DNA of 64,000 nt from Endobacterium cereale. GTDB taxonomy: Bacteria > Pseudomonadota > Alphaproteobacteria > Rhizobiales > Rhizobiaceae. The position numbers and the translations under genes are program-made. The notes beneath the pieces are model-generated. The model searched no databases. It had not been told where the DNA came from and saw only the letters and a program-made list of their open reading frames with translations. Below, one piece after another: positions 18,881-27,192 of this stretch; within the stretch, counting starts at the first letter, position 1; each line of letters starts with the position of its first letter. The stretch covers positions 186,001-250,000 of the forward strand of contig NZ_WIXI01000047.1 of the NCBI RefSeq assembly GCF_009617585.1, written 5' to 3'.

Positions 18881-18956
18881 GGCCGGCCCGCCAAGCGCCG
18901 CCGGCCCAGACAAAAACGAAACCCCCCGACGTCTCCAGACGCCGGTCACGTTTTTG
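18881..18956. repeat. Hairpin-rich intergenic segment upstream of yjhX
   Basis: One palindrome has arms GGCCGGC near 18881-18887 and GCCGGCC near 18898-18906. A second is an imperfect hairpin with core CGTCT-CC-AGACG, enclosed by CAAAAACG (18911-18918) and CGTTTTTG (18949-18956). The second could end transcription or act as a leader structure for yjhX, whose start is 37 bp further on. Confidence 0.45.
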
Positions 18957-18992
18957 CATGCCTTTCCAGAGGCATTTTCCGGACATCAGATC

Positions 18993-19250
18993 ATGGACAT
19001 TTCCCGCGCCGAACAGCGCATCCTCCACCTGCTCGCCCAGGGCGGCCGGATCGAGATCACCCGCGACGACGATCGCAAGATCGAGAAACTGCAGCTCATC
19101 ACCCGCGAAGGCTGGACATTTTCACGGCTCGACCTGCCGACCTTTCGAAAGCTGAAACAGAAAAAGGCGATCCGCTCAGAGGGCGGCAAGCCCTATCGCA
19201 TCACGGAAAGAGGATTGGCGCTGGTGAGAGCCGAGCAGGATAACCGGTAG
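18993..19250 (+). CDS. YjhX family toxin-like protein (UPF0386)
   Basis: 85-residue basic protein with a winged-helix look. ATG 18993 is chosen because the family begins M-x-(I/L)-S-R-x-E-Q-R, matching MDISRAEQRILHLLAQGG. Other matches to E. coli YjhX are the LITREGW region, FRKLKQKKAIRSEGGKPYRI and the terminal LVRAEQDNR. E. coli YjhX has been described as a toxin acting on topoisomerase I and paired with YjhQ. Whether the rhizobial protein is toxic is unknown; the family is often single-copy and chromosomal. It ends at a clear terminator. Confidence 0.85.
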   Translation: MDISRAEQRILHLLAQGGRIEITRDDDRKIEKLQLITREGWTFSRLDLPTFRKLKQKKAIRSEGGKPYRITERGLALVRAEQDNR

Positions 19251-19258
19251 GCAGCGCG

Positions 19259-19282
19259 GCCGGCCCTGTTGGGCCGGCTTTT
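19259..19282 (+). terminator. Intrinsic terminator of the yjhX-like gene
   Basis: GCCGGCCC (19259-19266), loop TGTT, GGGCCGGC (19271-19278), then TTTT. It touches the end of the convergent gene at 19282. Confidence 0.88.
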
Positions 19283-19548
19283 CACGCGGATAAAATTGCT
19301 CTCATCCCCGCCCATTCCTCTGCAAACGAACCACCCGCAACCGCCTTGCCCGCCCGTCGATACCAGTAACCGGCATTCCACTCATCGCCTTCGATACGAT
19401 GGCAGAGCGCATGCCCCCAATCGAAATCCGGCTCGCCCTCATGCGCCTGGCAGAGATCGTGGACGGTTTCCCATTCGGCTCCCATTACAAAACCGACCGT
19501 CGCAAGACGATCGAAAGCTTCAACCAATGTCGCCGTTTCCGATGCCAT
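19282..19548 (-). CDS. Small conserved hypothetical protein
   Basis: 88 residues, acidic, soluble, rich in Trp, Glu and Gly, with a C-terminal core DWGHALCHRIEGDEWNAG followed by YWYRRAGK. I have the impression that this core occurs in short hypothetical proteins of many proteobacteria, but I can give it no function. It sits between yjhX and a GNAT gene, convergent with the former. Confidence 0.65.
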   Translation of the reverse strand: MASETATLVEAFDRLATVGFVMGAEWETVHDLCQAHEGEPDFDWGHALCHRIEGDEWNAGYWYRRAGKAVAGGSFAEEWAGMRAILSA

Positions 19549-19572
19549 AAACCCTCCTCCGATTTGCAGGCG

Positions 19573-20067
19573 TTACACCAATCGCTTCTCCATACGAACC
19601 TTTTCAAGGTCCACATTCATGCTCTTGGAAAACTCGATGCCCCGCCAGACGATTTCAAAACCGCAGCGCTCGTAAAGCCTTATCGCGGTGGAATTGCTGG
19701 CATGCGTGGAGATCCGCGCCAGCGGATGTCCTTCGGCGGCAATGACATCAAGGATATGGAGGACGAGCGTCCGGCCGATACCTCTGCCCTGACAATCCGG
19801 ATGAACCCAGACATCGGAAACGTAATCGCGATCATTGTCCCGCGCCGTCCAGCCGACGATCGCACCTTCGAGCACGGCAAGATGCACATCGCCCGTCGTC
19901 ATTTGCGGAAATATCGCAAAGTCATGCCGCACGCGCTCGATCACCTCGGCATTGGCATAAGCTGGATCAAACGCGTCGCTGGATTTCCAAGCCGCAAAAC
20001 CGACTTCGCCGACCACAGGGTGATCGGCGATTGTCATGTCTCGAATTTTGAGCGCGCTTACCACCAC
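19573..20067 (-). CDS. GNAT family N-acetyltransferase, overlapping gatA
   Basis: GTG 20067 is preferred over ATG 20037 because it restores the first strand (ALKIRDMTIADH). It then overlaps the gatA stop by 10 bases, indicating translational coupling. The acetyl-CoA loop is VHPDCQGRGIGRTLV, and the C-terminal arm is HASNSTAIRLYERCGFE. 164 residues. Paralogue of the GNAT at 18209-18718. Confidence 0.82.
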   Translation of the reverse strand: MVVSALKIRDMTIADHPVVGEVGFAAWKSSDAFDPAYANAEVIERVRHDFAIFPQMTTGDVHLAVLEGAIVGWTARDNDRDYVSDVWVHPDCQGRGIGRTLVLHILDVIAAEGHPLARISTHASNSTAIRLYERCGFEIVWRGIEFSKSMNVDLEKVRMEKRLV

Positions 20068-21539
20068 TTGGCCGGCGTGAACTTGCCGGCTGCCTGTTCG
20101 ATGACGTGGGCGGTACGGAACAGCGTTTCTTCCTCGAACGGCTTGCCGATCAGCTGCAGACCGAGCGGCAGCCCCTTGGCGTCGAGACCGGCCGGAACAG
20201 CGACGCCCGGCAGACCGGCCATGTTCACCGTCACGGTGAAAATGTCGTTGAGGTACATGGCGACCGGATCGGCAGCCAGCGCCTCGTCGGCGATGCCGAA
20301 AGCCGAAGACGGCGTGGCCGGCGTCAGGATCGCGTCGACACCGGCATGGAAGGCCAGTTCGAAATCGCGCTTGATCAGCGTGCGCACCTTCTGTGCCTGC
20401 AGGTAATAGGCGTCGTAATAACCGGCCGACAGAACATAGGTGCCGATCATGATGCGGCGCTTGACCTCGGTGCCAAAACCGGCAGCGCGGGTCTTTTCAT
20501 ACATGTCGGCAATATCCTTGCCATCCACGCGCAGGCCGTAACGAACGCCGTCATAACGGGCAAGGTTGGACGAGGCTTCGGCGGGAGCGACGATGTAATA
20601 GGCCGGCAGCGCGTATTTGGTGTGCGGCAGGGTGATGTCGACGATTTCCGCGCCGGCATCCTTCAGGTAGGCAATGCCCTTCTGCCACAGCTTTTCAATG
20701 TCTTCCGGCATGCCGTCGACACGGTATTCCTTCGGAATGCCGATCTTCATGCCCTTGACCGACTGGCCGAGCGCGGCTTCGTAATCCGGGATCGGAAGAT
20801 CGACCGAGGTCGTGTCCTTGGCATCGACCGAGGCCATCGACTTCAGGAGGATGGCGGCATCGCGCACGTCACGGGCGATCGGGCCGGCCTGATCGAGCGA
20901 GGATGCGAAGGCAACCGTACCCCAACGCGAGCAGCGGCCATAGGTCGGCTTGATGCCGACGGTGCCGGTGAAGGCGGCAGGCTGGCGGATCGAACCGCCG
21001 GTATCGGTGGCGGTGGCACCGGCGCACAGATGCGCGGCAACGGCTGCGGCCGAACCGCCGGAGGAACCACCCGGAACAAGCTGCTGGTTCGAACCTTCAG
21101 CCTTCCACGGGTTGATGACCGGGCCGTAATACGATGTTTCGTTGGAGGAACCCATCGCGAACTCGTCCATGTTCAGCTTGCCGAGCATGACGGCGCCATC
21201 GTCCCAGAGGTTCTGGGTGACGGTTGATTCGTACTTGGGCTGAAAACCGTCGAGAATGTGGGAGCAGGCCTGGGTGTGCACACCTTCGGTGGCGAACAGG
21301 TCCTTGATGCCAAGCGGAATACCTTCCAGCGCACCAGCCTTGCCGCTTGCGATACGCTCGTCGGAGGCCTTCGCCATGGCGCGCGCCTTGTCCGGCGTCA
21401 CAGTGATGTAAGCGTTGATCGTGGCGTTGGCAGCGTCGATTGCGCCGAGATAGGCTTCGGTCAGTTCAACGGCAGTGATCGCCTTCGACGTCAGCTTGTC
21501 GCGGGCTTCGGCAATGGTCAGGCTGGTGAGTTCGGTCAT
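20058..21539 (-). CDS. gatA: Aspartyl/glutamyl-tRNA(Asn/Gln) amidotransferase subunit A
   Basis: Glutaminase subunit of GatCAB, amidase-signature family. The catalytic triad is visible: Lys in PLGIKDLFATEG, the cis-Ser in the GGSSGGSAAAVAA stretch and the nucleophilic Ser in DTGGSIRQPAAF. 493 residues, standard. It starts 63 bp after the gatC stop on the same strand and is translationally overlapped at its end by a GNAT gene. Confidence 0.97.
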   Translation of the reverse strand: MTELTSLTIAEARDKLTSKAITAVELTEAYLGAIDAANATINAYITVTPDKARAMAKASDERIASGKAGALEGIPLGIKDLFATEGVHTQACSHILDGFQPKYESTVTQNLWDDGAVMLGKLNMDEFAMGSSNETSYYGPVINPWKAEGSNQQLVPGGSSGGSAAAVAAHLCAGATATDTGGSIRQPAAFTGTVGIKPTYGRCSRWGTVAFASSLDQAGPIARDVRDAAILLKSMASVDAKDTTSVDLPIPDYEAALGQSVKGMKIGIPKEYRVDGMPEDIEKLWQKGIAYLKDAGAEIVDITLPHTKYALPAYYIVAPAEASSNLARYDGVRYGLRVDGKDIADMYEKTRAAGFGTEVKRRIMIGTYVLSAGYYDAYYLQAQKVRTLIKRDFELAFHAGVDAILTPATPSSAFGIADEALAADPVAMYLNDIFTVTVNMAGLPGVAVPAGLDAKGLPLGLQLIGKPFEEETLFRTAHVIEQAAGKFTPAKWW

Positions 21540-21602
21540 GATTGCGACTTTCGGATGCTTTTAGCTAACAGGGCAAAGGGACGGAATGCGCGGCTTTCGC
21601 GC

Positions 21603-21890
21603 TTATTCGACGACCTTCGGCACCAGGAAGAAATTGCGATCGGTTTCCGGCGCATTGGCCACGATGTCGTCAGCCTTGTCGCCATCGGTCACAGCGTCCT
21701 GACGCTTGCGCATCTCCATCGGTGTGACCGACGTCATCGGCTCGATGCCGGTCACATCGACTTCCGAAAGCTGCTCGACGAAATCGATGATACCGTTCAA
21801 CTCACCAACCATACGATTGGCCTCCTCTTCGCTGACAGCGAGACGAGCAAGGCGGGCAACCCGCTTGACGGTGGCAAGATCGACGGACAT
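21603..21890 (-). CDS. gatC: Aspartyl/glutamyl-tRNA(Asn/Gln) amidotransferase subunit C
   Basis: Small subunit that wraps GatA and stabilises the complex. ATG 21890 gives 95 residues beginning MSVDLATVKRVARLARLAVS, as expected. The longer open frame to 21977 has no family match. It ends DRNFFLVPKVVE, a standard GatC end. First gene of a gatC-gatA-GNAT unit. Confidence 0.95.
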   Translation of the reverse strand: MSVDLATVKRVARLARLAVSEEEANRMVGELNGIIDFVEQLSEVDVTGIEPMTSVTPMEMRKRQDAVTDGDKADDIVANAPETDRNFFLVPKVVE

Positions 21891-22074
21891 GGCATTCTCC
21901 GAGGGAATAAGAAGTTCCCCCGCTATAATGGCCATGTCCGCCCTTCGCAACTGCCTAAGCTTGGAGTGGCACCGCAAATCCCCTGATCAGGCGTTCTCCT
22001 CACTTTTGCCGGGGCCGAACTTTGACATTTGCAAATTTTCTTCGCGATTGCGGAATCTACCGTTCACTTTCCCG

Positions 22075-22089
22075 TTAACGAATGATTAA
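22075..22089. promoter_or_regulatory. CtrA-type box upstream of the M48 protease
   Basis: TTAA (22075-22078), 7 bases, TTAA (22086-22089): a full match to the TTAA-N7-TTAA consensus of the alphaproteobacterial cell-cycle regulator CtrA, 46 bp before the start codon of the next gene. Confidence 0.6.
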
Positions 22090-22134
22090 CCCCGGAATAC
22101 TGGGAAAAATTCTTTAATTCAGGATGGGTATTAC

Positions 22135-22992
22135 ATGGATTTCAAGATTTCTACGGTTCGCCACCCCAAGGAAAAGTTCTACGGAACGTTGATGCTGGTG
22201 ATTGGGACGTTGGTATGGGCAGGTCTGGCGGCGGGCGTCGCTTACGTTGCGATGAATGACGATCCCATGATCCTCTTTGGGTTCGCATCCTATATCGCAA
22301 TGTTCTGGTTTTCGAGCTTCGTTGCCCGTGCCCTGCTCCGCGCCTACATGATCGGCCATTACGTGATGGTCAGCGAACAGCAGTTCCCGCATCTACACAA
22401 GATGGTGCAGGAAGGCGCGCAGGCTATCGGCCTCAAGGACGCACCGCAGGCTTTCGTCTACAATTCCAGCGGCGTGATGAATGCCATGGCGCTGACCCTG
22501 GTCGGGCGTACCCGTTATATCTGGCTGACCTCGCAGTTGATCGACGCAGACGATGAAGAACAGGTCAAGTTCGTGATCGGTCATGAGCTTGGTCACCATG
22601 TTGCCGGTCATCTCGACACGCTCCCTGGCCTCATGCGCCTGCCCGCCTATATGATGCCGTTGCTTGCACAGGCCTATTCGCGTGGACGTGAGCTGACCTG
22701 CGACCGCATCGGCTATATCGTCTCGAACAACCTGCAGGCCTCGCGCACAGCACTACAGATGCTCGCCTGCGGCAGCGCCAAGCTGAACTCGCAGATGAAC
22801 CCTGCAGCTTTCGAGGCGCAGGAAAAGATGGTGCCGTCGACTGCCGGCTTTTTCCTGCACATCTTCTCGCTTTATCCGCGTCTGACGCGCCGCGTGGAAG
22901 CGGTCGGCCAGTTCGCAGAAAAGGCTCCAGCAGGCACGTCCGCGCCGCAGGTCAGCGCACCCGTCGTTCGTGTCGAACCGCAGATGGCCTGA
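22135..22992 (+). CDS. M48 family membrane metalloprotease
   Basis: Zinc endopeptidase of the HtpX/Ste24-like family. Two N-terminal membrane segments (about residues 17-40 and 45-63) are followed by the zinc motif HELGHH, VIGHELGHHVAGHLD near residue 150, and a downstream third ligand Glu in RGRELTCDRIG. 285 residues, with a short Ala/Pro C-terminal tail. Family members degrade membrane proteins or act in lipoprotein quality control; the target here is unknown. A CtrA-type box precedes it. Confidence 0.88.
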   Translation: MDFKISTVRHPKEKFYGTLMLVIGTLVWAGLAAGVAYVAMNDDPMILFGFASYIAMFWFSSFVARALLRAYMIGHYVMVSEQQFPHLHKMVQEGAQAIGLKDAPQAFVYNSSGVMNAMALTLVGRTRYIWLTSQLIDADDEEQVKFVIGHELGHHVAGHLDTLPGLMRLPAYMMPLLAQAYSRGRELTCDRIGYIVSNNLQASRTALQMLACGSAKLNSQMNPAAFEAQEKMVPSTAGFFLHIFSLYPRLTRRVEAVGQFAEKAPAGTSAPQVSAPVVRVEPQMA

Positions 22993-23012
22993 TCATCAGG
23001 GCTTTGTGAACA

Positions 23013-23039
23013 TGCCATGCCGGACCGACCGGCATGGCA
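23013..23039. terminator. Hairpin between convergent M48 and UPF0173 genes
   Basis: TGCCATGCCGG (23013-23023), loop ACCGA, CCGGCATGGCA (23029-23039): a perfect 11-bp stem between two convergent genes. T tracts are weak on both sides. Confidence 0.7.
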
Positions 23040-23055
23040 GCTTTATCTGGAAAAC

Positions 23056-23763
23056 TCAGTCGAAGCTGAGCGTCGTACCGGGTTTTGGCACTTCGACATT
23101 GGTCTTCATGCCTTCCATGCCCTTCACGAACTTTTCCGGCGTCTGATCGAGCAGACCGAACGTGCCGTAATGGCAGGGAATGGCATGCTTGAAATCGAAG
23201 AAGCGCTGGCAGGCGAGTGCAGCCACCGCGCCGCCCATGGTGAAACGATCACCGACCGGCACGATACCGATATCCGGCGCGTGCAGTTCGTTGATCAGGC
23301 CCATGTCGGAAAAGATGTCGGTATCGCCCATGTGCAGGATCGAAGGCTCATCCTCGAGGTGGAGCATCAGGCCATTGGCACTACCAAGCGAATGAGCAAT
23401 GCCGTCCTCAGTCACTTCCGCCGAGGAGTGAAGCGCATTCGTCAGCGTCACGGTGAAACCGTCGAACGAAACCGTGCCGCCCGTACCGGCCAGTTCAAGC
23501 TTTTCAACGCCACGCTTGCTCAGCCAGTCCCCGAGATCGGCGTTGCAGAACACCGTCGCACCCGTTTCCTTGGCAAGTGCAATCGTGTCACCGACATGAT
23601 CCGCGTGACCATGTGTGAGCAGGATCTGCGTCACGCCTTCGGTCGCATCCTTCAGGTCCAAACCCTGAAAGTTGGGATTGTGAGTGAGGAACGGATCGAT
23701 GAGAATTTTCGCCTTGGCCGTTTCTAGGCGGAAAGCGGCGTGGCCGAGCCAGGTGAGCTTCAT
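23056..23763 (-). CDS. UPF0173-type metal-dependent hydrolase (metallo-beta-lactamase fold)
   Basis: 235 residues from ATG 23763, preceded by AGGAG. Metal-binding motif THGHADHVGD (HxHxDH) near residue 50, a later DTDIFSDM Asp and a C-terminal CHYGTF His complete the metallo-beta-lactamase site. Family members of this size (UPF0173, YtkL-like) are cytosolic hydrolases without a settled substrate. The extended frame upstream to 23928 has no support. Confidence 0.88.
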   Translation of the reverse strand: MKLTWLGHAAFRLETAKAKILIDPFLTHNPNFQGLDLKDATEGVTQILLTHGHADHVGDTIALAKETGATVFCNADLGDWLSKRGVEKLELAGTGGTVSFDGFTVTLTNALHSSAEVTEDGIAHSLGSANGLMLHLEDEPSILHMGDTDIFSDMGLINELHAPDIGIVPVGDRFTMGGAVAALACQRFFDFKHAIPCHYGTFGLLDQTPEKFVKGMEGMKTNVEVPKPGTTLSFD

Positions 23764-23990
23764 GGGTAACTCCTTGGAATGTGAGGGCGGGAATATAAGG
23801 CGGATCGACGCGGTGACAACATCGCAGAGACGCTTGTATGCCATTACGCCGGCAATGCGACAGACCTGCGGTGGCAAGAAAAAGGCCGCTTGGTTGCAAG
23901 CTGGCGCGACGTAGGGTAAGCGACCCAAACTGCTGCAATCTCAATAGACTGCGGGAAATTCTTCATTTTTCATCACGTAAGGAGGCCATC

Positions 23991-24296
23991 ATGGCCGGTA
24001 ATGACGACGAGTATGTTTATGACGAAGCGACCGGCGAATGGCTGCCCGCCTCTGAAGTGGCAGCCAAGGCTGCCGCGCAGAATGCCGTGCACGATGCGGC
24101 CGGCAATGTTCTGGCCGACGGCGATTCCGTCACACTGATCAAAGATCTCAAGGTCAAGGGTGCCGGCCAAACGTTGAAACAGGGCACGGTCATCCGCTCG
24201 ATCCGCCTCACCGATAACCCGGAGGAAATCGATTGCCGGCATGATACGATCAAGGGACTGGTGCTGCGCACCGAATTCGTCCGCAAGAAAAGCTGA
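23991..24296 (+). CDS. PhnA/YjdM-domain protein lacking the N-terminal zinc ribbon
   Basis: 101 residues from ATG 23991, with an excellent AAGGAGG ribosome site. The second half matches the PhnA domain (NVLADGDSVTLIKDLKVKGA and IDCRHDTIKGLVLRTEFVRKK). The N-terminal half (YVYDEATGEWLPASEVA) has none of the four Cys of the classical PhnA zinc ribbon. Despite the old name, the family is not established in phosphonate use. It lies 28 bp upstream of ruvX and is probably co-transcribed with it. Confidence 0.82.
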   Translation: MAGNDDEYVYDEATGEWLPASEVAAKAAAQNAVHDAAGNVLADGDSVTLIKDLKVKGAGQTLKQGTVIRSIRLTDNPEEIDCRHDTIKGLVLRTEFVRKKS

Positions 24297-24324
24297 ATAA
24301 TTAAAGCTGAACGGGAAAATAGAT

Positions 24325-24810
24325 ATGGCAACGCTGACAATCGAGGAACTGGCAGATCAGCTTTCGCCCAATCAGGCGATCGCCGGGCTGGATCTCGGCA
24401 CCAAGACGATCGGCCTTGCCATGTCGGATCTCGGGCGCCGTTTCGCCTCGCCGCGCCCCGTCATAAAGCGGGTGAAGTTCACGCAGGATGCCGAGGTACT
24501 GCTGGCGTTCGCGGAAAAGGAAAAGGTCGCGGCCTTCGTCATCGGCTTGCCGGTGAACATGGACGGTTCGGCCGGGCCGCGCGTGCAGGCGACCCGCGCC
24601 TTTGTACGCTCCATGGCTGACAAGACCACCCTGCCCTTCGTATACTGGGATGAGCGACTATCGACGGTTGCCGCAGAACGTGCACTTCTCGAAATGGATG
24701 TCTCACGCGCCAAGCGGGCCGAACGCATTGATTCGGCCGCGGCAAGTTTCATTCTTCAGGGCGCGCTCGACAGGCTCTTGTCACTCGCCAGGGCAGCTTC
24801 GGGAGACTGA
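24325..24810 (+). CDS. ruvX: Putative pre-16S rRNA nuclease (RuvX/YqgF)
   Basis: RNase H-fold nuclease family involved in 16S rRNA 5' maturation and proposed as a Holliday-junction resolvase. Motifs are GLDLGTKTIGLAMSD (first catalytic Asp), VIGLPVNMDGS, YWDERLSTVAAER and RIDSAAASFIL with the last catalytic Asp. 161 residues, normal length. The last 55 bases overlap a convergent membrane-protein gene. Confidence 0.92.
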   Translation: MATLTIEELADQLSPNQAIAGLDLGTKTIGLAMSDLGRRFASPRPVIKRVKFTQDAEVLLAFAEKEKVAAFVIGLPVNMDGSAGPRVQATRAFVRSMADKTTLPFVYWDERLSTVAAERALLEMDVSRAKRAERIDSAAASFILQGALDRLLSLARAASGD

Positions 24811-25079
24811 CGGCCGTTCCACCAGGCCGCAATAGCCTTGCGCTTGCGGTAAGCGATGATGGCCAAAACGATCAGGCTGTCGACGGCGATCGCACGCGCA
24901 ACCAGCGGCGGAAGATCTTCCGCGGGAATACCCAGTATCTGGCTGTAAACCTGAAAGACCAGATCATGCGTCTGGCGCGTCAGCATGAAGAAGCCAAAGC
25001 TGATGTCGTAGTAGGACAGGCCGTACCACGCCCCCAGGAGCAGGACGGGGCCTGCCCATAGAATCAGAAACCACTTCAT
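24756..25079 (-). CDS. Small inner-membrane protein (possibly DUF6105)
   Basis: 107 residues from ATG 25079 with AAGGGGGG upstream. A hydrophobic segment (MKWFLILWAGPVLLLGAWYG) starts the protein, and a second lies at about 68-85 before a basic end. I believe the pattern (ILWAGP at the N-terminus, QILGIPAEDLPPLVARA in the middle) corresponds to the rhizobial family named DUF6105, but I cannot verify this. Its start overlaps the stop of the next upstream small frame (ATGA), and its 3' end overlaps ruvX by 55 bases. Confidence 0.7.
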   Translation of the reverse strand: MKWFLILWAGPVLLLGAWYGLSYYDISFGFFMLTRQTHDLVFQVYSQILGIPAEDLPPLVARAIAVDSLIVLAIIAYRKRKAIAAWWNGRQSPEAALASDKSLSSAP

Positions 25080-25246
25080 GCGGCCCCCCTTGCCATTGTC
25101 GTCGGACCAATTTCCAACGACACCACCCACCGTAGCAATGCCATGCCACTCAAAACCGCGGCCGGAACCGCGATATCCAGAGCAAGGACCGCGAAAAACG
25201 CGACCGCTGAGATTAGCAAAGTCTTATGGAAATAAGTTGTTCCCAT
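25076..25246 (-). CDS. 56-residue membrane protein, translationally coupled
   Basis: A short frame starting MGTTYFHKTLLIS with two hydrophobic stretches (about 9-25 and 27-42). Its TGA overlaps the ATG of the downstream membrane gene in the sequence ATGA, and its last codons contain that gene's ribosome site. This is the classic layout for coupled translation and is the main argument that it is real. A GTG at 25267 is an alternative start. A CtrA-type box lies 27 bp upstream. Confidence 0.6.
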   Translation of the reverse strand: MGTTYFHKTLLISAVAFFAVLALDIAVPAAVLSGMALLRWVVSLEIGPTTMARGAA

Positions 25247-25272
25247 AACGAGGCCAGTCCCTGACACGATGG

Positions 25273-25287
25273 TTAATTTTTCGTTAA
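25273..25287. promoter_or_regulatory. CtrA-type box upstream of the small membrane-protein pair
   Basis: TTAA (25273-25276), seven bases TTTTTCG, TTAA (25284-25287): a second perfect TTAA-N7-TTAA in this window, between the small membrane genes (minus strand) and the 3' end of the AidB-like gene. Confidence 0.58.
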
Positions 25288-25382
25288 CCCCAACTTAGTG
25301 CGCGGACGCCCAACCGCAACGAAAACCCCGCAATATGGTTAACGGCGGCCTACAGGCTGTGGAAACATCGGATATTCAGGCG

Positions 25383-27035
25383 TCAGCTGGCTGCCGGATA
25401 AAGCAGGTCGACGATGTAGGAGGCGTCGAATCGGGCATCGAGCATGCCGTAAGTGGAGCGCCAGCCGCCGGCGAGACGCGTTTCCACAAATGCATCGACG
25501 ATCTTGCCGGCACCAAGCCGCGCCAGTTCGGCAGCACCGGCTGCCAGCGCCAGTTGCTCGATCAGCAGACGCGCGGCTCCTTCGTCGCGCTCGGCCAACG
25601 CCATGGCGGCACGCAGCACCTCCACGGTCTTTTTGCCGGAAGGGCCGAGATCACGTTCAAAACCGCTGATGACCGTATCGAACAGATCACGGCCACGCGA
25701 CAGGACGCGCAGAACGTCGAGCGCCATCACGTTGCCGGAGCCTTCCCATATCGCGTTGACGGGAGCCTCCCGGTAATGACGGGCGATCGGTCTTTCCTCG
25801 ATATAGCCATTGCCCCCAAGGCATTCCATTGCCTCATAAATGACCGAGGGAGCGATTTTGCAGTTCCAGTATTTGATAACCGGCGTCATGACGCGGGCAT
25901 AGGCGGCATCGGCAGGCGAGGTCCCTGCCTTATCAAAAGCTTCCGCCAGACGATATGCAAGCGAGGTCGCAGCGGCGACATCAAGCGCCATGTCTGCAAG
26001 CACACGCGTCATCAACGGTTGATCGATGAGGTTCTTGCCGAAGGCACTTCGGCCGCGACAATTGTGCACGGCCTCGGCCAGCGACGCACGCATGATACCG
26101 GCAGAAGCGAGCGCGCAGTCGAGACGGGTCAAGGTGACCATATCCAGGATGGTGCGGATACCCGCGCCCGGATCCCCCAGCAGATAACCGAAGGCATCGG
26201 TAAATTCGACTTCGGAAGAGGCGTTGGAGCGGTTGCCGATCTTGTCCTTCAGTCGTTGGAAACGCAGGCCATTGGCCGATCCGTCCTCCAGAAGTCTCGG
26301 AACGAGAAAACATCCCATGCCGTCGCGGGTCTGCGCCAGCATGACGAAGGCATCACTCATCGGGGCTGACATGAACCATTTGTGACCGGACAGGCGAAAC
26401 ACGCCTTCTCCCACGCGCTCCGCCGACGAGCGGATTGCGCGCACGTCAGTGCCGGCATGTTTCTCGGTCATGCCCATGCCGATGGTAACGGCGCTTTTCT
26501 GCAATGCCGGCTTGCTCGATGAATCGTACTTGCGTGACAGGATTCTCGGCGCCCATTCCTTCTGAACGCGCGGCGACGCCATTATCGCAGCGATCGATGC
26601 ACTGGTCATGGTAAGCGGGCAAAGATGACCGCATTCGAGCTGCGAGGTCAGATAAAAGCGCGCGGCGCGGGCACGATGTGATGAGCCCCGCGTCTCAGGT
26701 ACGCTCTCCCACAAGGAAGAATGCAAACCGCTCGCCATCGAACGCCGCATGAGCGCGTGCCACGCCGGGTGAAACTCTACCTGATCGAGACGTTCACCAC
26801 GCGGCCCATGAGTTCGCAGCTTCGGCGGGCTTTCATTGGCCATGCGCGCCAGATCCTGCGCTTCCGGCGACGTGACGTAACGGCCGAGCGCGTCATACTC
26901 TTCCCGCAGGCTGCGGTTGAGACCGGCCGTCAGGTCAACAATCAGCGGATCGGAGCGATAGGCATTGATCCCGCTCCAGAGGCCAGGCTGATTCAGTTCT
27001 GAGTTTTTTTCTTCGTCGCGCGACATGTCAATCAT
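25383..27035 (-). CDS. aidB: AidB-like acyl-CoA dehydrogenase
   Basis: Flavoprotein of the acyl-CoA dehydrogenase superfamily. E. coli AidB is induced by alkylation, binds DNA and has weak isovaleryl-CoA dehydrogenase activity. Features: a long AidB-type N-terminal region (NAYRSDPLIVDL), the FAD-binding GMGMTEKHAGTDVRA, SGHKWFMSAPMSDAF, a conserved RLDCALASAGIMR helix and GGNGYIEE with the YREAPVNAIWEGSGNV motif. 550 residues, similar to E. coli AidB (about 541). Whether it is part of an adaptive response here is not shown; no Ada box was identified. Confidence 0.9.
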   Translation of the reverse strand: MIDMSRDEEKNSELNQPGLWSGINAYRSDPLIVDLTAGLNRSLREEYDALGRYVTSPEAQDLARMANESPPKLRTHGPRGERLDQVEFHPAWHALMRRSMASGLHSSLWESVPETRGSSHRARAARFYLTSQLECGHLCPLTMTSASIAAIMASPRVQKEWAPRILSRKYDSSSKPALQKSAVTIGMGMTEKHAGTDVRAIRSSAERVGEGVFRLSGHKWFMSAPMSDAFVMLAQTRDGMGCFLVPRLLEDGSANGLRFQRLKDKIGNRSNASSEVEFTDAFGYLLGDPGAGIRTILDMVTLTRLDCALASAGIMRASLAEAVHNCRGRSAFGKNLIDQPLMTRVLADMALDVAAATSLAYRLAEAFDKAGTSPADAAYARVMTPVIKYWNCKIAPSVIYEAMECLGGNGYIEERPIARHYREAPVNAIWEGSGNVMALDVLRVLSRGRDLFDTVISGFERDLGPSGKKTVEVLRAAMALAERDEGAARLLIEQLALAAGAAELARLGAGKIVDAFVETRLAGGWRSTYGMLDARFDASYIVDLLYPAAS

Positions 27036-27192
27036 GAGGCGGTTCTAGCGGAAGTTACATTGCGTGGGAACGGCCTCGCCAAGCGATTTTCGGCTTTCAG
27101 ACAAAAAGCCGGGAACGGCCGGCACTCAACCGCTAGTATTTGCGGAATCGCTGCCCTAATCTTAAATTGCGCGACATTGCCGGAGATATTTC

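Noticed and set aside
21080..21100. GGTTCGAACC-like T-loop motif suggesting a tRNA
   Set aside because: It falls inside the gatA coding sequence and no cloverleaf can be built around it.
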